Below, piece after piece: positions 33,417-42,307 of a stretch of DNA of 64,000 nt. Position numbers and translations under genes: made by a program. Origin of the DNA: Hymenobacter artigasi (lineage in GTDB: Bacteria > Bacteroidota > Bacteroidia > Cytophagales > Hymenobacteraceae); assembly GCF_012275535.1 (NCBI RefSeq), contig NZ_JAAVTK010000001.1, positions 744,001-808,000 on the forward strand, in the 5' to 3' direction. The notes under the pieces are model-generated. The model saw only the letters and a list, made by a program, of their open reading frames with translations, searched no databases and had not been told where the DNA came from. Numbering within the stretch: position 1 is the first letter of the stretch; each line of letters opens with the position of its first letter.

Positions 33417-34235
33417 TTAGAAGGAGTAGTTGAGGCCGACTTTGGCCACGCGGTTGTAGGCCTGGAAGCGGTTGTTGGCGTCGAGCGAGGTGAGGCCGTA
33501 ATCGTAGCCGGCGCTCAGGCCGAAGCCGTTATCGAACTGGTAGCCCAGGCCGGCCACGGCGGCGAAATCAACCTTGCGCAACTGGTCCGACACGTCGAAA
33601 TCCTGCTTGTAGGCCGAGAAGCCCAGCACGCTGGCATCTACCCGGGCCTTGCCGCTGACCAGGAACGAGGCCTGCGGGCCGGCGTAGAGGTAGAAGCCCG
33701 GCGTGATGAATACCTTGGCCAGCACCGGCACATCGATGTAGGCGAGGCGGGCCGTGCCGGTCACATTGGCGTTCAGGAAATCGAGGGCCGGGAAGGGCAG
33801 CGTGCCCCGGAGCACCACGCCTTTTTCGGCGTAGGTAATGCCGGGCTCAATGGCGAAGCCGGGGCCGATGGGCAGCGTGGCGTACAGGCCGGCGTAGAAG
33901 CCGGGGCGCAGCTGCTTGCTGATGGACCCGTCGGGGGCGTAGCCGGCCAGGGTGGTGAAGCTCTGCACGGCATCGCCCTGCAAATCAGCCACGTTCAGGC
34001 CGGCCCGGAAGCCGAAGCGCACGCCGGAAGTGGTGGCGCTGGGAGCAGAATACGTGGGCTGCTTGGCGTAGCTGGGAGCGCGGCGCGTGGTGGGCGAGCC
34101 CATGGGGCGGGGCGAGGGCGCCGCCTTGGGGTTGCCGTAGGCATCGCGGGCCCCCTGGGCCGAAGCGGTAGAACAGGTGGCCGAAATCAATAGGCAAGCC
34201 GCGGCCAGGCCGCCTGAGAGGCGTGAAATTTTCAT
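33417..34235 (-). CDS. Outer-membrane beta-barrel protein (PorT-like family)
   Basis: 272 residues from the ATG at 34233-34235 (MKISRLSGG); an ATG nine bases upstream is also possible. The signal peptide ends STASAQG. A Pro/Ser-rich linker (about 30-65) precedes a barrel starting VRFGFRAGLNVADLQG, with alternating strands such as PGFYAGLYATLPIG and VDFAAVAGLGYQFDNGFGLSAGYDYGL. The last strand ends VAKVGLNYSF with terminal Phe, the usual BAM signal. Small barrels of this type are frequent in Bacteroidota; ligand unknown. The upstream gap of 285 bases holds no clear signal. Confidence 0.85.
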   Translation of the reverse strand: MKISRLSGGLAAACLLISATCSTASAQGARDAYGNPKAAPSPRPMGSPTTRRAPSYAKQPTYSAPSATTSGVRFGFRAGLNVADLQGDAVQSFTTLAGYAPDGSISKQLRPGFYAGLYATLPIGPGFAIEPGITYAEKGVVLRGTLPFPALDFLNANVTGTARLAYIDVPVLAKVFITPGFYLYAGPQASFLVSGKARVDASVLGFSAYKQDFDVSDQLRKVDFAAVAGLGYQFDNGFGLSAGYDYGLTSLDANNRFQAYNRVAKVGLNYSF

Positions 34236-34520
34236 AACCAGCATTGGTTGAAACGAGTGAAAGAAACCGACCGCTCGGGGCCGGACTACCGGCCCGGCTA
34301 CTGGGCCGATGCAGGGATACATTGCAAAACCGTGCCAAATCGATTCGCAGAAGCTCCCCGTTCGCGTCCCGGTTTTCGGCGCAGCAGACCAAAGCCGCCA
34401 AATCCCGGATTAACGGCCGCACGAAATCGACCAAAACGGACATTCTAAAAAAGCAAAAAGCCGGACCACTCAAGTGAGCGGCCCGGCCTGGGAGCTGAAA
34501 AGTGGAAAAAGAAGGGAAAG

Positions 34521-37328
34521 CTAGTGAATCACCACGCGGCGGCTGGTGGCCGGGCCGTTGGGCGGCGTGAGGCGCAGCAGGTACACCCCGGCGGCCAAGC
34601 CGTGCAGGTCGACCAGCTGGCGGAGTGGGCCGGCGGGCGCCGTGAGCAGCTGCCGGCGCAGGGGCCGGCCCAGCACGTCGAGCAGCTCGATGGCGACTTT
34701 GCCGGCGGTAGCCAGGTCGGCATCCAGGCTGATGGCGTCGGTGGCGGGATTTGGGTAGGCGGTCCAGGCGGGGGCGTCGTGGCGGGCCAGGGCGGCGGTG
34801 GGCTGGGCTACCGTGGTAGTGGCCGTATTGGTGATGACGGGCTCGTTGTAGTCGAACACGATGCTGGCGTGGTTGGGGATGATTTCGCCCACGGTCAGCG
34901 TGGTGCGCGGCTGCACCCGGAAGCGCACGAAGCCCTGCGAGCGAATGATGTCCTGGTTGCGGTAGGGCAGGTTGATGTTGAGGAAGCGTACCGTAAGCCG
35001 GCCGGTGCCGCTCAGGCTCCAGATGCAGTTGTGCGACTGGGCCACCAGCATCAGGCTGGCCACGTTCAGCTTGCGAAAGTCCAGCGTGTCGGTAATAACC
35101 ACGGTGAAGGCCGTGTCGGTGCCCATATTCTGGAAGCGGATGGTGTAGTCGAGCGGCAGCTGAGCCGCCACCTGGGCCGGGGTGAGGCGCTGGTAGTTCA
35201 CGGTGATGTCGTTGGGGTCGAAGGAGCTGGTCACGGCCTGGGTGGCGGCGGCGGTATTGTCGTCGGGCACGAGGTCGGCCGCCAGCGGCGCGCTGGCCGT
35301 GCTGCTAAGCTGCGTGCCCAGTGGCGTGTTGGTGGGCAGGCTGAACAGTACGTCGAACTCGCGGCGGGCAAGCGGGGCCAGGTTGGCGTAGGTCCACGTC
35401 ACGGTCTGGCCCGCACGGCTGCCGTTGGGCGTGCTGCTGATGTAGGCCATGCGGCTATCAAGCGTCATCGTGGCCGTGCCGCTGGCCACGGTGGTGGTGC
35501 CCACATTCTCTACCGTGAGGCGGTAGCGGGTGGTGAAGCCCGGCCGCGCCGCGCCGTAGGGCGTGAGGGTGGCGCGGATATCGGCTTGGTTGGCAATGGG
35601 AGCCAGTCCAAAATTTTGGCTGGCTATCAGTTGGTTGTTGCCGCTGAAAGCGCCTGCATAACTTCCATTGCTGGGCTGCGTCACCGTGTAGTGCAGCAAA
35701 GAGCCCAGGCTCAAGGTGTAAGCGCCCGCAACGGCATAAGCCTGTAGCACGCCATCGGCACCCACGGCAGAATAGCTGGTTGCGCCGCCTTGGGTCAGGA
35801 TGCCGGTGAGGGGCCGCGGAAACATTTGCTCCGAGGCATCTTGCTGGCCGTTGCCGTTCTGGTCCAGGTAGACCTGCCCACGTAAGGTATTAGCGGATGC
35901 ATTGATGCGGCAAACCACGATGCCTCGCCCCACCGTCGTCTGCGTTCCCAACTGCAGAACCGGCGGATTGCCTACTGTGCCGGCGCGGTATAGTCGCGTT
36001 CCAGGGGCACCTGCTGTATATAGGTTACCCCGCGAATCGATTCCTAGGCCGCGAATCGTGTAAAAGCCAGAAATTGGAGCCGACGTACCGTAGTCAGTCC
36101 GCGAATCGGACACCGCCCATTGCTCATCTCCCTGGGGCGAGTAATGCACGATGTTGGAGTACGAACGCAGGGTCAGAGGACCCAGTGTGACCGGGTTATT
36201 AATCGGATTTTGAACCACTACCAAGGCGGTCACTCCCTGGCTATTTGCCACCAAGATGAAGCTCCCGTTGTAGAGGCCAGTTGTGCCCTGTTGTTCCCCA
36301 CGGGCCCACAGCATGGTTCCAGAGGCATTGAATTTGGCCAGGAAATAGCTGGGTCCCAACGCGACGCTACCCACTTGAATCCCGTTGGGGGCATACCCAG
36401 TAACGTAGCAGTTGCCCATGGCATCGGCGACGATTGCTCCCGTAGTGGCGCTTCGACTCCAGGCACCCATCACAATGGTCCACAGCGGCGTGCCGGAAGC
36501 GTCAAAATTGATGAGCAGCTCATCATTCGTTGCCGCAGATGTGAGCAAGGGCGTGCCTGTGCCGGGCCCTAGTAACAGGGTGGCACCCGCCGAAATAGAG
36601 ATGCTTAGCAAAAAGCCCCCCCCCGGCTTCGCGCCCAACCTGATGCCGCCGAAATAGAAACCATTGCCCGCGCCTAAATGTAATGTTTGCACCCATTGTG
36701 TGGTGCCTCCACTGTTGATTTTGAGAATGTAATGCGAATTGGCGTTTACCGACACCCCGCCTACTGTTACGTTTGTGTATGTAAAGCTCTGCAGGTAGGC
36801 ATTGCCCGCGTCGGCGGCTACCACGCTGCCGCCGGTATTAATTGGTAATGGTTGGGCCCATTGCAACGCCCCGGAGGCCGAGCATTTGGCGTAGAACGAC
36901 GAAGAGGTGCTCGACGGGAAAGGTGCACCATCCCAGGTAACCGCGCCAGTCGATGGAAACTGTTCTCCCGTTGTGAAGACACCACCTGCGCCATTATCGG
37001 CTGCAATCGAAGTAACAAAGATTCCGTTCAGATTTTTTGCCCAGAGTACGGTGCCAGTCGAGTCATATTTGATGATAATCGCTGACATCGTCCCAGAAGA
37101 TTTGAAGGTGGTGCTGCCTACTGTCACGCTGTCCTGGTACATTCCATAGACGTAGGTATTGCCGTTCAAGTCGGTGGCGCTTTTAACCGCACCGGAAGTA
37201 CTCGACGTATCACTTGCGACGCGGGCCACCTTTGCCCAAGCAAACGACTGCGCCCGCGCCGACCCCAGGCCGGCCACGAACAGAAAAAGCACCAACAGGT
37301 AGCAATGGCGTAGCATTTTCATTGGCAT
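34521..37328 (-). CDS. Type IX secretion cargo with SBBP-like repeats and C-terminal sorting domain
   Basis: 935 residues. The signal peptide (about 1-27) ends ARAQS. Residues 30-480 form repeated segments of the type NTYVYGMYQDSVTVG, NGNCYVTGYAPNGIQVG and YDSTGTVLWAKNL, resembling beta-propeller SBBP repeats. A Dockerin-like LDQNGNGQQDASE (about 492-505) follows, then DUF11-like Ig segments (VENVGTTTVASGTATMTL, FQNMGTDTAFTVVITDTLDF). The end is a type A sorting domain (YPNPATDAISLDA, VLGRPLRR, LAAGVYLLRL, RRVVIH). It should be exported by the type IX system and attached to or released from the cell surface. It fits the PorP/GldJ genes nearby. A second ATG two codons later is a possible start. 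Confidence 0.88.
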   Translation of the reverse strand: MPMKMLRHCYLLVLFLFVAGLGSARAQSFAWAKVARVASDTSSTSGAVKSATDLNGNTYVYGMYQDSVTVGSTTFKSSGTMSAIIIKYDSTGTVLWAKNLNGIFVTSIAADNGAGGVFTTGEQFPSTGAVTWDGAPFPSSTSSSFYAKCSASGALQWAQPLPINTGGSVVAADAGNAYLQSFTYTNVTVGGVSVNANSHYILKINSGGTTQWVQTLHLGAGNGFYFGGIRLGAKPGGGFLLSISISAGATLLLGPGTGTPLLTSAATNDELLINFDASGTPLWTIVMGAWSRSATTGAIVADAMGNCYVTGYAPNGIQVGSVALGPSYFLAKFNASGTMLWARGEQQGTTGLYNGSFILVANSQGVTALVVVQNPINNPVTLGPLTLRSYSNIVHYSPQGDEQWAVSDSRTDYGTSAPISGFYTIRGLGIDSRGNLYTAGAPGTRLYRAGTVGNPPVLQLGTQTTVGRGIVVCRINASANTLRGQVYLDQNGNGQQDASEQMFPRPLTGILTQGGATSYSAVGADGVLQAYAVAGAYTLSLGSLLHYTVTQPSNGSYAGAFSGNNQLIASQNFGLAPIANQADIRATLTPYGAARPGFTTRYRLTVENVGTTTVASGTATMTLDSRMAYISSTPNGSRAGQTVTWTYANLAPLARREFDVLFSLPTNTPLGTQLSSTASAPLAADLVPDDNTAAATQAVTSSFDPNDITVNYQRLTPAQVAAQLPLDYTIRFQNMGTDTAFTVVITDTLDFRKLNVASLMLVAQSHNCIWSLSGTGRLTVRFLNINLPYRNQDIIRSQGFVRFRVQPRTTLTVGEIIPNHASIVFDYNEPVITNTATTTVAQPTAALARHDAPAWTAYPNPATDAISLDADLATAGKVAIELLDVLGRPLRRQLLTAPAGPLRQLVDLHGLAAGVYLLRLTPPNGPATSRRVVIH

Positions 37329-37470
37329 AAGAGAGAAAAGAAGGAAAAGCCAGAAGCGTAGCCGCGCAGCAGAAAACCATTTCCCGCGCCGGCCGGGCCG
37401 CAGGCTATTTCGGTTTCAAAAGCCCAGACCAGCGCCGCCCCGAGAAGGCTGCCGGCCCCATCAGAAGAAC

Positions 37471-39222
37471 TTACAGCCCGAACCGCACTCCGAACATGAC
37501 CCCCGTGGAAGTAGCCTGCTGGCGCAACCCCGTTTCGGGCTTGTACAGCGAGAGAGCCTGCCAGCGCATACTTGGGGCTACGCTCACGCTCAGGCGGGGC
37601 GTGAGGGCGTAGTTCAGGGCCAGCGAGCCGGCCAGGGCCACGTTGAGGGCGCGGAAGGGGCCAGTGCCGGCGGTTATCTTCTCGGTGCGGAAGTTCTCGC
37701 CATCATTCGTCACCACCTGCGTGCCGCCCAGGAAAAACTGGAGCTGCGCGCCCACGGCCACATCGGTCCAGAGGCGGCTAGTGCCGGGCGTGGCCAGGCG
37801 GTAGCGCAGCAGCACCGGCACCGTGAAGAAGCGGTAGTTGGGCTGCAGCAGCTTAGTGGTGAGGGTTTCTTTTTTGATGATGGTGGGCGTGGTGACGTGG
37901 TTGGTGCTGCGGATGGTATCGTGCTGCACGGTGGTGGTGAACACCGTGTCCTGGCGCGGCACATACACCGTATCGTAGCGAATAACCTGGCCGCTGCCGT
38001 TGAAGATGGGCGAGAGCTGCGGCACCTGGATAATGCGGATGGAATGCGTCTGGTAGCTCGACGTGAAAACGTTGGTGCTGGTGGTGGTCGTGGTGTTGTA
38101 GGCCACCCGCACGTCGGTGGTTTTGTTGGTGATGCGCAGGTCGGCCCCGAAGGCGGTGTAGCCCACGCCACCGCCCACGCTCAGGCGGGGCGTGAGCCGG
38201 TACTCGGCCGTGAGGGCGGCGCTGAGGCCGGCACGGCCGGTTTCGTGGTTGCGGCGCAGGGCCGTGAGCGAGTCGTTTTCGGGGCCTTGCAGGGTGAGGG
38301 TATTCTGCTCGGGCGCGGCCGCGAGCATGACGCTCCAGCGGTGGGCCAGCGGGCGCGGGCGGGCCGTATCGGGCGCGGCGGCGGCCACGGCGGGGGCGGC
38401 CGGTGCCGCGCCGGGCAGGTCGCCGAGGGCCAGCAGCAGGCTGTCGGTGCGGCGCTGGAGGCGGAAGAGCTCGGCCCGCTCATGGCGCAGGTTGTTCAGC
38501 AGCGCGGCGCGGCTGTCGGCCGGCAGCGCGCCGGGCGCGAGGGTGCTGAGGCTTGGCAGCTGCTCCAGCGTCTGGCGTTCCAGGGCTGCGAGGGGGCGCA
38601 GGGTGGGGGGGAAGGTTTCGGCGGCGGAAGAAGCTGTGGCAGTGCTCTGTGAAGCGCCGGCCAGCACCTGAGCCGCTGCTGTTTCTGTTGAGGCAACAGT
38701 AGCACTGCTATCTACAGGTGGCTTTATGGCCAGATTAGCTTGGGTCGATTCAGCAATTTCGGCATTGCGGAAAGCGCTTTTCCGAGCCGAAACAGCTAGT
38801 CCTAGGTTCTGGAGCAAGCTTTGCTGGTCTGATTTAGCTATTTCGGCGCTCCGAACAATGTTTTGCTGCCCGGAATCGACCCTTCCGGTGGCCTGGCGCG
38901 GGCTTTGCCGCTCAGAAGCTGCCGCTTCCGCGCTCCGGCGTTCCGGCTGCTGGGTATTTGTGGCAATATTGCGCGTTTGATTCGTCGCTACCGAAGCGGC
39001 CGGCCCATGCGGCAGCAGCCAGCCGCCCAGCCCAGCTAGGAAGGCGGTTAGAACGAATAGCAGCGGCACCAGCACCGGCCGGCGGCGCGAGCGCAGCCGG
39101 GGCGGCGGGGGCAGTCGCTGCTCGATGCCGGCCCACACCGGTGCGCCCGGCGGGAGCTCGAAATCATCGAATTTGCTGCGCAAAGACTCATCGAGGCGGT
39201 TTTCTTCCGATTCGGGTATCAT
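37471..39222 (-). CDS. Membrane protein with anti-sigma-like N-terminus, short repeats and outer-membrane barrel domain
   Basis: 583 residues. The N-terminus (LDESLRSKFDDFELPPGAPVWAGIEQRL, pattern at 9-37) resembles the short cytoplasmic segment of Bacteroidota anti-sigma-like proteins. One membrane helix follows (about 49-70). Residues 90-165 hold three degenerate repeats of the form R(S/N)AE(I/A)AxS. A helical stretch follows (about 200-265). From about 290 there is a beta-barrel-like domain ending GVMFGVRFGL, with a Thr/Thr-rich loop near 375-390. The sigma gene overlaps its start by 4 bases, so it is the likely anti-sigma partner. A protein with both an inner-membrane helix and a barrel is hard to place in one membrane; cleavage is possible. 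Confidence 0.75.
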   Translation of the reverse strand: MIPESEENRLDESLRSKFDDFELPPGAPVWAGIEQRLPPPPRLRSRRRPVLVPLLFVLTAFLAGLGGWLLPHGPAASVATNQTRNIATNTQQPERRSAEAAASERQSPRQATGRVDSGQQNIVRSAEIAKSDQQSLLQNLGLAVSARKSAFRNAEIAESTQANLAIKPPVDSSATVASTETAAAQVLAGASQSTATASSAAETFPPTLRPLAALERQTLEQLPSLSTLAPGALPADSRAALLNNLRHERAELFRLQRRTDSLLLALGDLPGAAPAAPAVAAAAPDTARPRPLAHRWSVMLAAAPEQNTLTLQGPENDSLTALRRNHETGRAGLSAALTAEYRLTPRLSVGGGVGYTAFGADLRITNKTTDVRVAYNTTTTTSTNVFTSSYQTHSIRIIQVPQLSPIFNGSGQVIRYDTVYVPRQDTVFTTTVQHDTIRSTNHVTTPTIIKKETLTTKLLQPNYRFFTVPVLLRYRLATPGTSRLWTDVAVGAQLQFFLGGTQVVTNDGENFRTEKITAGTGPFRALNVALAGSLALNYALTPRLSVSVAPSMRWQALSLYKPETGLRQQATSTGVMFGVRFGL

Positions 39223-39773
39223 AGTCGTAAGTAGTTGGCTTGCCGCTGGTGCAGCAGCGTGAGTTGTTTGCGGGCCTTGCTGAGCTGGGCTTTGGAGGTG
39301 CTCTCCTGAATGCCCAGCAGCTCCGCGATTTCGCCGTGCGTGTAGCCGTCCACGGCGTAGAGGTTGAGGACCATGCGGCAGCCGTCGGGTAGCTGTTCCA
39401 TCAGGGCCAGCACTTCGGCCACGCCCAGGCGGTCGAAGGCGTCGGCATCGGGCGCGAAGGGTTCGGGCACGTCATCCAGCAGCAACTGCTGGCGGCGGTG
39501 CTGCCCGCTCTGCCAGTGGTTGAGGGCCGTAGTCACCACAATGCGCCGCACCCAGCCCTCCAGCGAGCCCTCGGCCCGGAACTCGCCCAGATGGGTAAAT
39601 ATCTTCACGAAGGCATCCTGCAACACGTCCTCGGCCTCGGCCACCGAGCGCACGTAGCGGCGCGCCACGCCCAGCATCCGGCCGGCGTAGCGGACGTAGA
39701 GCGCCCGCTGCGCCGCTGGTTCGCGGCGGCGGCAGGCAGCAAGAAGTGCGTCCAGTTCGGTAGAAAGGGGCAT
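39219..39773 (-). CDS. ECF-type RNA polymerase sigma factor
   Basis: 184 residues from the ATG at 39771-39773 (MPLSTELDAL). Region 2 shows ALYVRYAGRMLGVARRYVRSVAEAEDVLQDAFVKIF with the conserved EAEDVLQD. Region 4 shows LPDGCRMVLNLYAVDGYTHGEIAELLGIQESTSKAQLSKARKQL. It overlaps the downstream anti-sigma-like gene by 4 bases (translational coupling). It differs from the sigma at 30198 in its regions, so the two pairs probably answer different signals. A longer reading to 39833 is unsupported. Confidence 0.92.
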   Translation of the reverse strand: MPLSTELDALLAACRRREPAAQRALYVRYAGRMLGVARRYVRSVAEAEDVLQDAFVKIFTHLGEFRAEGSLEGWVRRIVVTTALNHWQSGQHRRQQLLLDDVPEPFAPDADAFDRLGVAEVLALMEQLPDGCRMVLNLYAVDGYTHGEIAELLGIQESTSKAQLSKARKQLTLLHQRQANYLRL

Positions 39774-39882
39774 TACATCGGGAAAGCAGCGCAGCCCGGA
39801 CGGGTGCTGCCCGGCAGACAAGTTACCGCCCAAAAAGGCTGCTGCGGGGGCGAAGTATTTTTCGGTAGCTGGTAGCTGTAGC

Positions 39883-39959
39883 GGCGAAGCGGTGCTTCGC
39901 CTGTCGTTCGCTCAAAAACAACGATTCCGTTCAACGGGAGGCGGGGCACCGCCCCGCCT
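39883..39959. repeat. Two GC-rich hairpins in the trehalase/sigma gap
   Basis: GGCGAAGC-GGT-GCTTCGCC (39883-39901) and AGGCGGGGC-ACC-GCCCCGCCT (39939-39959). They also pair imperfectly with each other, like the other intergenic palindromes. No T-run. Confidence 0.7.
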
Positions 39960-39973
39960 CTACATCGTTCAGC

Positions 39974-41632
39974 TTATTGGGGCTGCTCGCGGTTTAGTAG
40001 GCGCAGCAGCACGCCATTAGTCCACCCGAAACCGTCTTGGAGCGGGTATTCGCCGCCGCCGGCGGGGCGGTTCACGTTCTGCACGTCGTATTTCTCCAGC
40101 AGCTTGCCGGTTTGGTTATACACGCGGCTGTTGAGGCGCACCCAGCGGTGGGCCACGGTGTCGGCCAGCGCCTGCTGCTTGTAATGCGTCAGGCCTTCGA
40201 TGGCCAGGTATTGCAGCGGAGCCCAGGCATTGGGGGCGTCCCACTGCTGCCTGGTGGCCGATAGCGTGGTCACGAGGCCGCCGGGTTTGAGGAAGTTGGT
40301 TTGCAGGCCGGCCGCTACCCGCCGGGCTTGCTCCGGCGTGGCCAGCCCGTACGCCAATGGGTACGTGCCCGCCAGGCTGCGCACCTGCGAGCGCTGCTTC
40401 AGCCGCCAGTTGTAGTCCTGAAACCAGCCGGCTTTGGGGTCCCAGCTCAAGGCCAGCAGGGCCATTTTGCGCTGGGCGGCCTTGGTATCGTACAGGCGGG
40501 CCTGGGCGGGCTGGCCCGCCACGCGGGCCGCCTCGGCCAGCACCGTTTCGAGATTATAGAGCAGGCAGTTCAAGTCGACGGGCACCAAATCGGTGGTCTG
40601 AATGCTCTCCAGCCCGCCGCCGGGCTTGAACCAGCGGCTGCTGAAATCCCAGCCCGAGGCCGCGCCCGCCCGCATATGGTGGTAGAACTGCGCGGCCGGC
40701 TGCTTGCTCTTTTTGGCGGCGGCCACGTCCTCGGCGTACGATTCTTCGCGGGGCTGGTCGCTCTCGTCCCAGTAGCGGTTCAGCAGGGCGCCGGTGGGCA
40801 GGCGCACCACGCGGTGGGCGGCGGTGCCGGGCTTCAGGGTTTCGGCCCCGCGCATCCAGTAGCGGTATTCGGCTTCGAGGGCGGGACGATAGCGCAGCAG
40901 CTCGGCGTTGCCCAGGTCCTTAGCCAGCAGCTGCACGATGTTTGCGAAGAAGGGCGGCTGCGAGCGGGTGAGGTAGTACGTGCGGTTGCCGTTGGGAATG
41001 AAGCCGAACCGGCCGATGAGATAGGCGAAATTATCGGTGATGTCCTTCATTAGCTGGGTTTTGCCGGCCTCGGCCAGCCCCAGCATCGTGAAGTAGGAGT
41101 CCCAGTAATACACCTCCCGGAAGCGCCCGCCCGGCACCAGGTAGGGCTTGGGCAGTGGCACCAGCGAGCGGAACTCGGCCAGCGAATCAGTCGCATCGGC
41201 GGCCGGGGCGGCGGGGCGGGCCAGCACCGTCCACAGCGTGTCGAGGTGGTGGCGCAGGCCGGCTTTTAAGTCGCTCTGGAAGGGGACGGAGCCGTCAGCT
41301 GGCATCGTGAAATGGGCCTCTACAAATGCTTTCAGCTGGAAGCCCGGCTGAGTTTTCTCACGCCGCCAGGCGGCCAGAATGGTGGCCGGCCGCTGCTTCG
41401 GCGCGGCATCCACAAAGGTCTTGTTGTCGGGGAAGATGCGGCCCAGCTGTACCGCCTCAAACAGCCCGGGAAACAGCTGCCGGGGCGAAAGCGGCACTGC
41501 TGCCGGCTTCAGGGCGATTGCCGGCGGGGCAGCTACCGCTTTGGTAGCCATCGGCGCGGCGGTTTCGGTCTGGGACCAGGCCGGCTGGGTAGCCAGGAGC
41601 CCGAGCAGCGAGCAGAATACAGGTTTCAGCAT
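39974..41632 (-). CDS. treA: Periplasmic alpha,alpha-trehalase (GH37)
   Basis: 552 residues from the ATG at 41630-41632 (MLKPVFCSLLGLLATQPAWSQ), which gives a proper signal peptide. It hydrolyses trehalose to glucose. The first trehalase signature PGGRFREVYYWDSYF is at about 167-181 and the second, QWDAPNAWAPLQ, near 475; catalytic-site Glu/Asp motifs around ...GAASGWDFSSRW are also present. The length is normal for bacterial TreA. A longer reading to 41737 lacks a signal and is rejected. It stands alone, with a divergent blaI-type gene upstream. Confidence 0.93.
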   Translation of the reverse strand: MLKPVFCSLLGLLATQPAWSQTETAAPMATKAVAAPPAIALKPAAVPLSPRQLFPGLFEAVQLGRIFPDNKTFVDAAPKQRPATILAAWRREKTQPGFQLKAFVEAHFTMPADGSVPFQSDLKAGLRHHLDTLWTVLARPAAPAADATDSLAEFRSLVPLPKPYLVPGGRFREVYYWDSYFTMLGLAEAGKTQLMKDITDNFAYLIGRFGFIPNGNRTYYLTRSQPPFFANIVQLLAKDLGNAELLRYRPALEAEYRYWMRGAETLKPGTAAHRVVRLPTGALLNRYWDESDQPREESYAEDVAAAKKSKQPAAQFYHHMRAGAASGWDFSSRWFKPGGGLESIQTTDLVPVDLNCLLYNLETVLAEAARVAGQPAQARLYDTKAAQRKMALLALSWDPKAGWFQDYNWRLKQRSQVRSLAGTYPLAYGLATPEQARRVAAGLQTNFLKPGGLVTTLSATRQQWDAPNAWAPLQYLAIEGLTHYKQQALADTVAHRWVRLNSRVYNQTGKLLEKYDVQNVNRPAGGGEYPLQDGFGWTNGVLLRLLNREQPQ

Positions 41633-41828
41633 GGGTAGGAATTGAAGAATGCGAGGCTGCCCGGCAGTGCGCCAGCAGGTGCTTCCTAGTGGCTTACGGC
41701 TGGTGGTAGCTTTTGGCTTCGTAGCGGCGGCTGCCACTTTCCGGAGCGGCTGGCTACCAGAGCAAACCAGCTACTGTAAGCTACCTGAAATCATTCATTT
41801 ACATCGGATAACCACCTGATTGCATAAT

Positions 41829-41846
41829 AAACTAAAGAAATAGTTT
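41829..41846 (+). promoter_or_regulatory. BlaI-type operator dyad 1
   Basis: AAACTA-AAGAAA-TAGTTT, perfect 6-base arms, overlapping the TTG of the promoter. Confidence 0.65.
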
Positions 41847-41874
41847 GTAAACTAAAATATTAGTTATACGTTTG
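41845..41874 (+). promoter_or_regulatory. Promoter of the blaI-blaR1 pair
   Basis: TTG at 41845-41847, 19 bases, TACGTTTG at 41867-41874; full match to the Bacteroidota consensus. The blaI start at 41900 leaves a leader of about 18 bases. Confidence 0.8.
41851..41864 (+). promoter_or_regulatory. BlaI-type operator dyad 2
   Basis: ACTA-AAATAT-TAGT, same ACTA-N6-TAGT form as dyad 1 (41831-41844), centred exactly 20 bases downstream and lying in the promoter spacer. Confidence 0.65.
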
Positions 41875-41899
41875 CGTTACCCTGACTCAACCCCGCAAT

Positions 41900-42307
41900 A
41901 TGGACCCCGCTGCTTTCCCCGAACTCACCCGCGCCGAAGAACAAGTAATGCAGGTGCTCTGGCGCCTCGGCCCCTCCTTTGTGAAGGACGTGCTGGCCGA
42001 GCTGCCCGCGCCCCAGCCCGCCTACAACACGGTTTCGACCATCATCCGCATCCTCGAAACCAAGGGCTTTGTGGACCACGAAGCCTTCGGCCGCACGCAC
42101 CGCTACTTCGTGCTGGTGGCCCAAGACGACTACCGCCGCTTCTCGCTGCGCAAGCTGCTGGGCGGGCACTTCGGCAACTCGTTCAGCCGCCTCGTTTCGT
42201 TTTTCGCCAAGGAAGAAAACCTCGACGCCGCCCAGCTCGATGAGCTCCTGCGCCACGCCGCCCACCCCCAAACCCCCGAAGACCATGAGCCAACTCAGCC
42301 TGCTTAA
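41900..42307 (+). CDS. blaI: BlaI/MecI/CopY-family transcriptional repressor
   Basis: 135 residues. A winged-helix DNA-binding domain spans about 8-80 (LTRAEEQVMQVLWRLGPSFVKDVLAEL, YNTVSTIIRILETKGFVDHEAFGRTHRYF) with a short dimerisation C-terminus. Family members repress an operon until cleaved by the partner BlaR1 protease. The gene overlaps blaR1 by 23 bases, and two ACTA-N6-TAGT dyads cover its promoter. No beta-lactamase gene is next to it, so the regulated stress is not known; in Bacteroidota such pairs often control envelope or metal functions. Confidence 0.92.
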   Translation: MDPAAFPELTRAEEQVMQVLWRLGPSFVKDVLAELPAPQPAYNTVSTIIRILETKGFVDHEAFGRTHRYFVLVAQDDYRRFSLRKLLGGHFGNSFSRLVSFFAKEENLDAAQLDELLRHAAHPQTPEDHEPTQPA

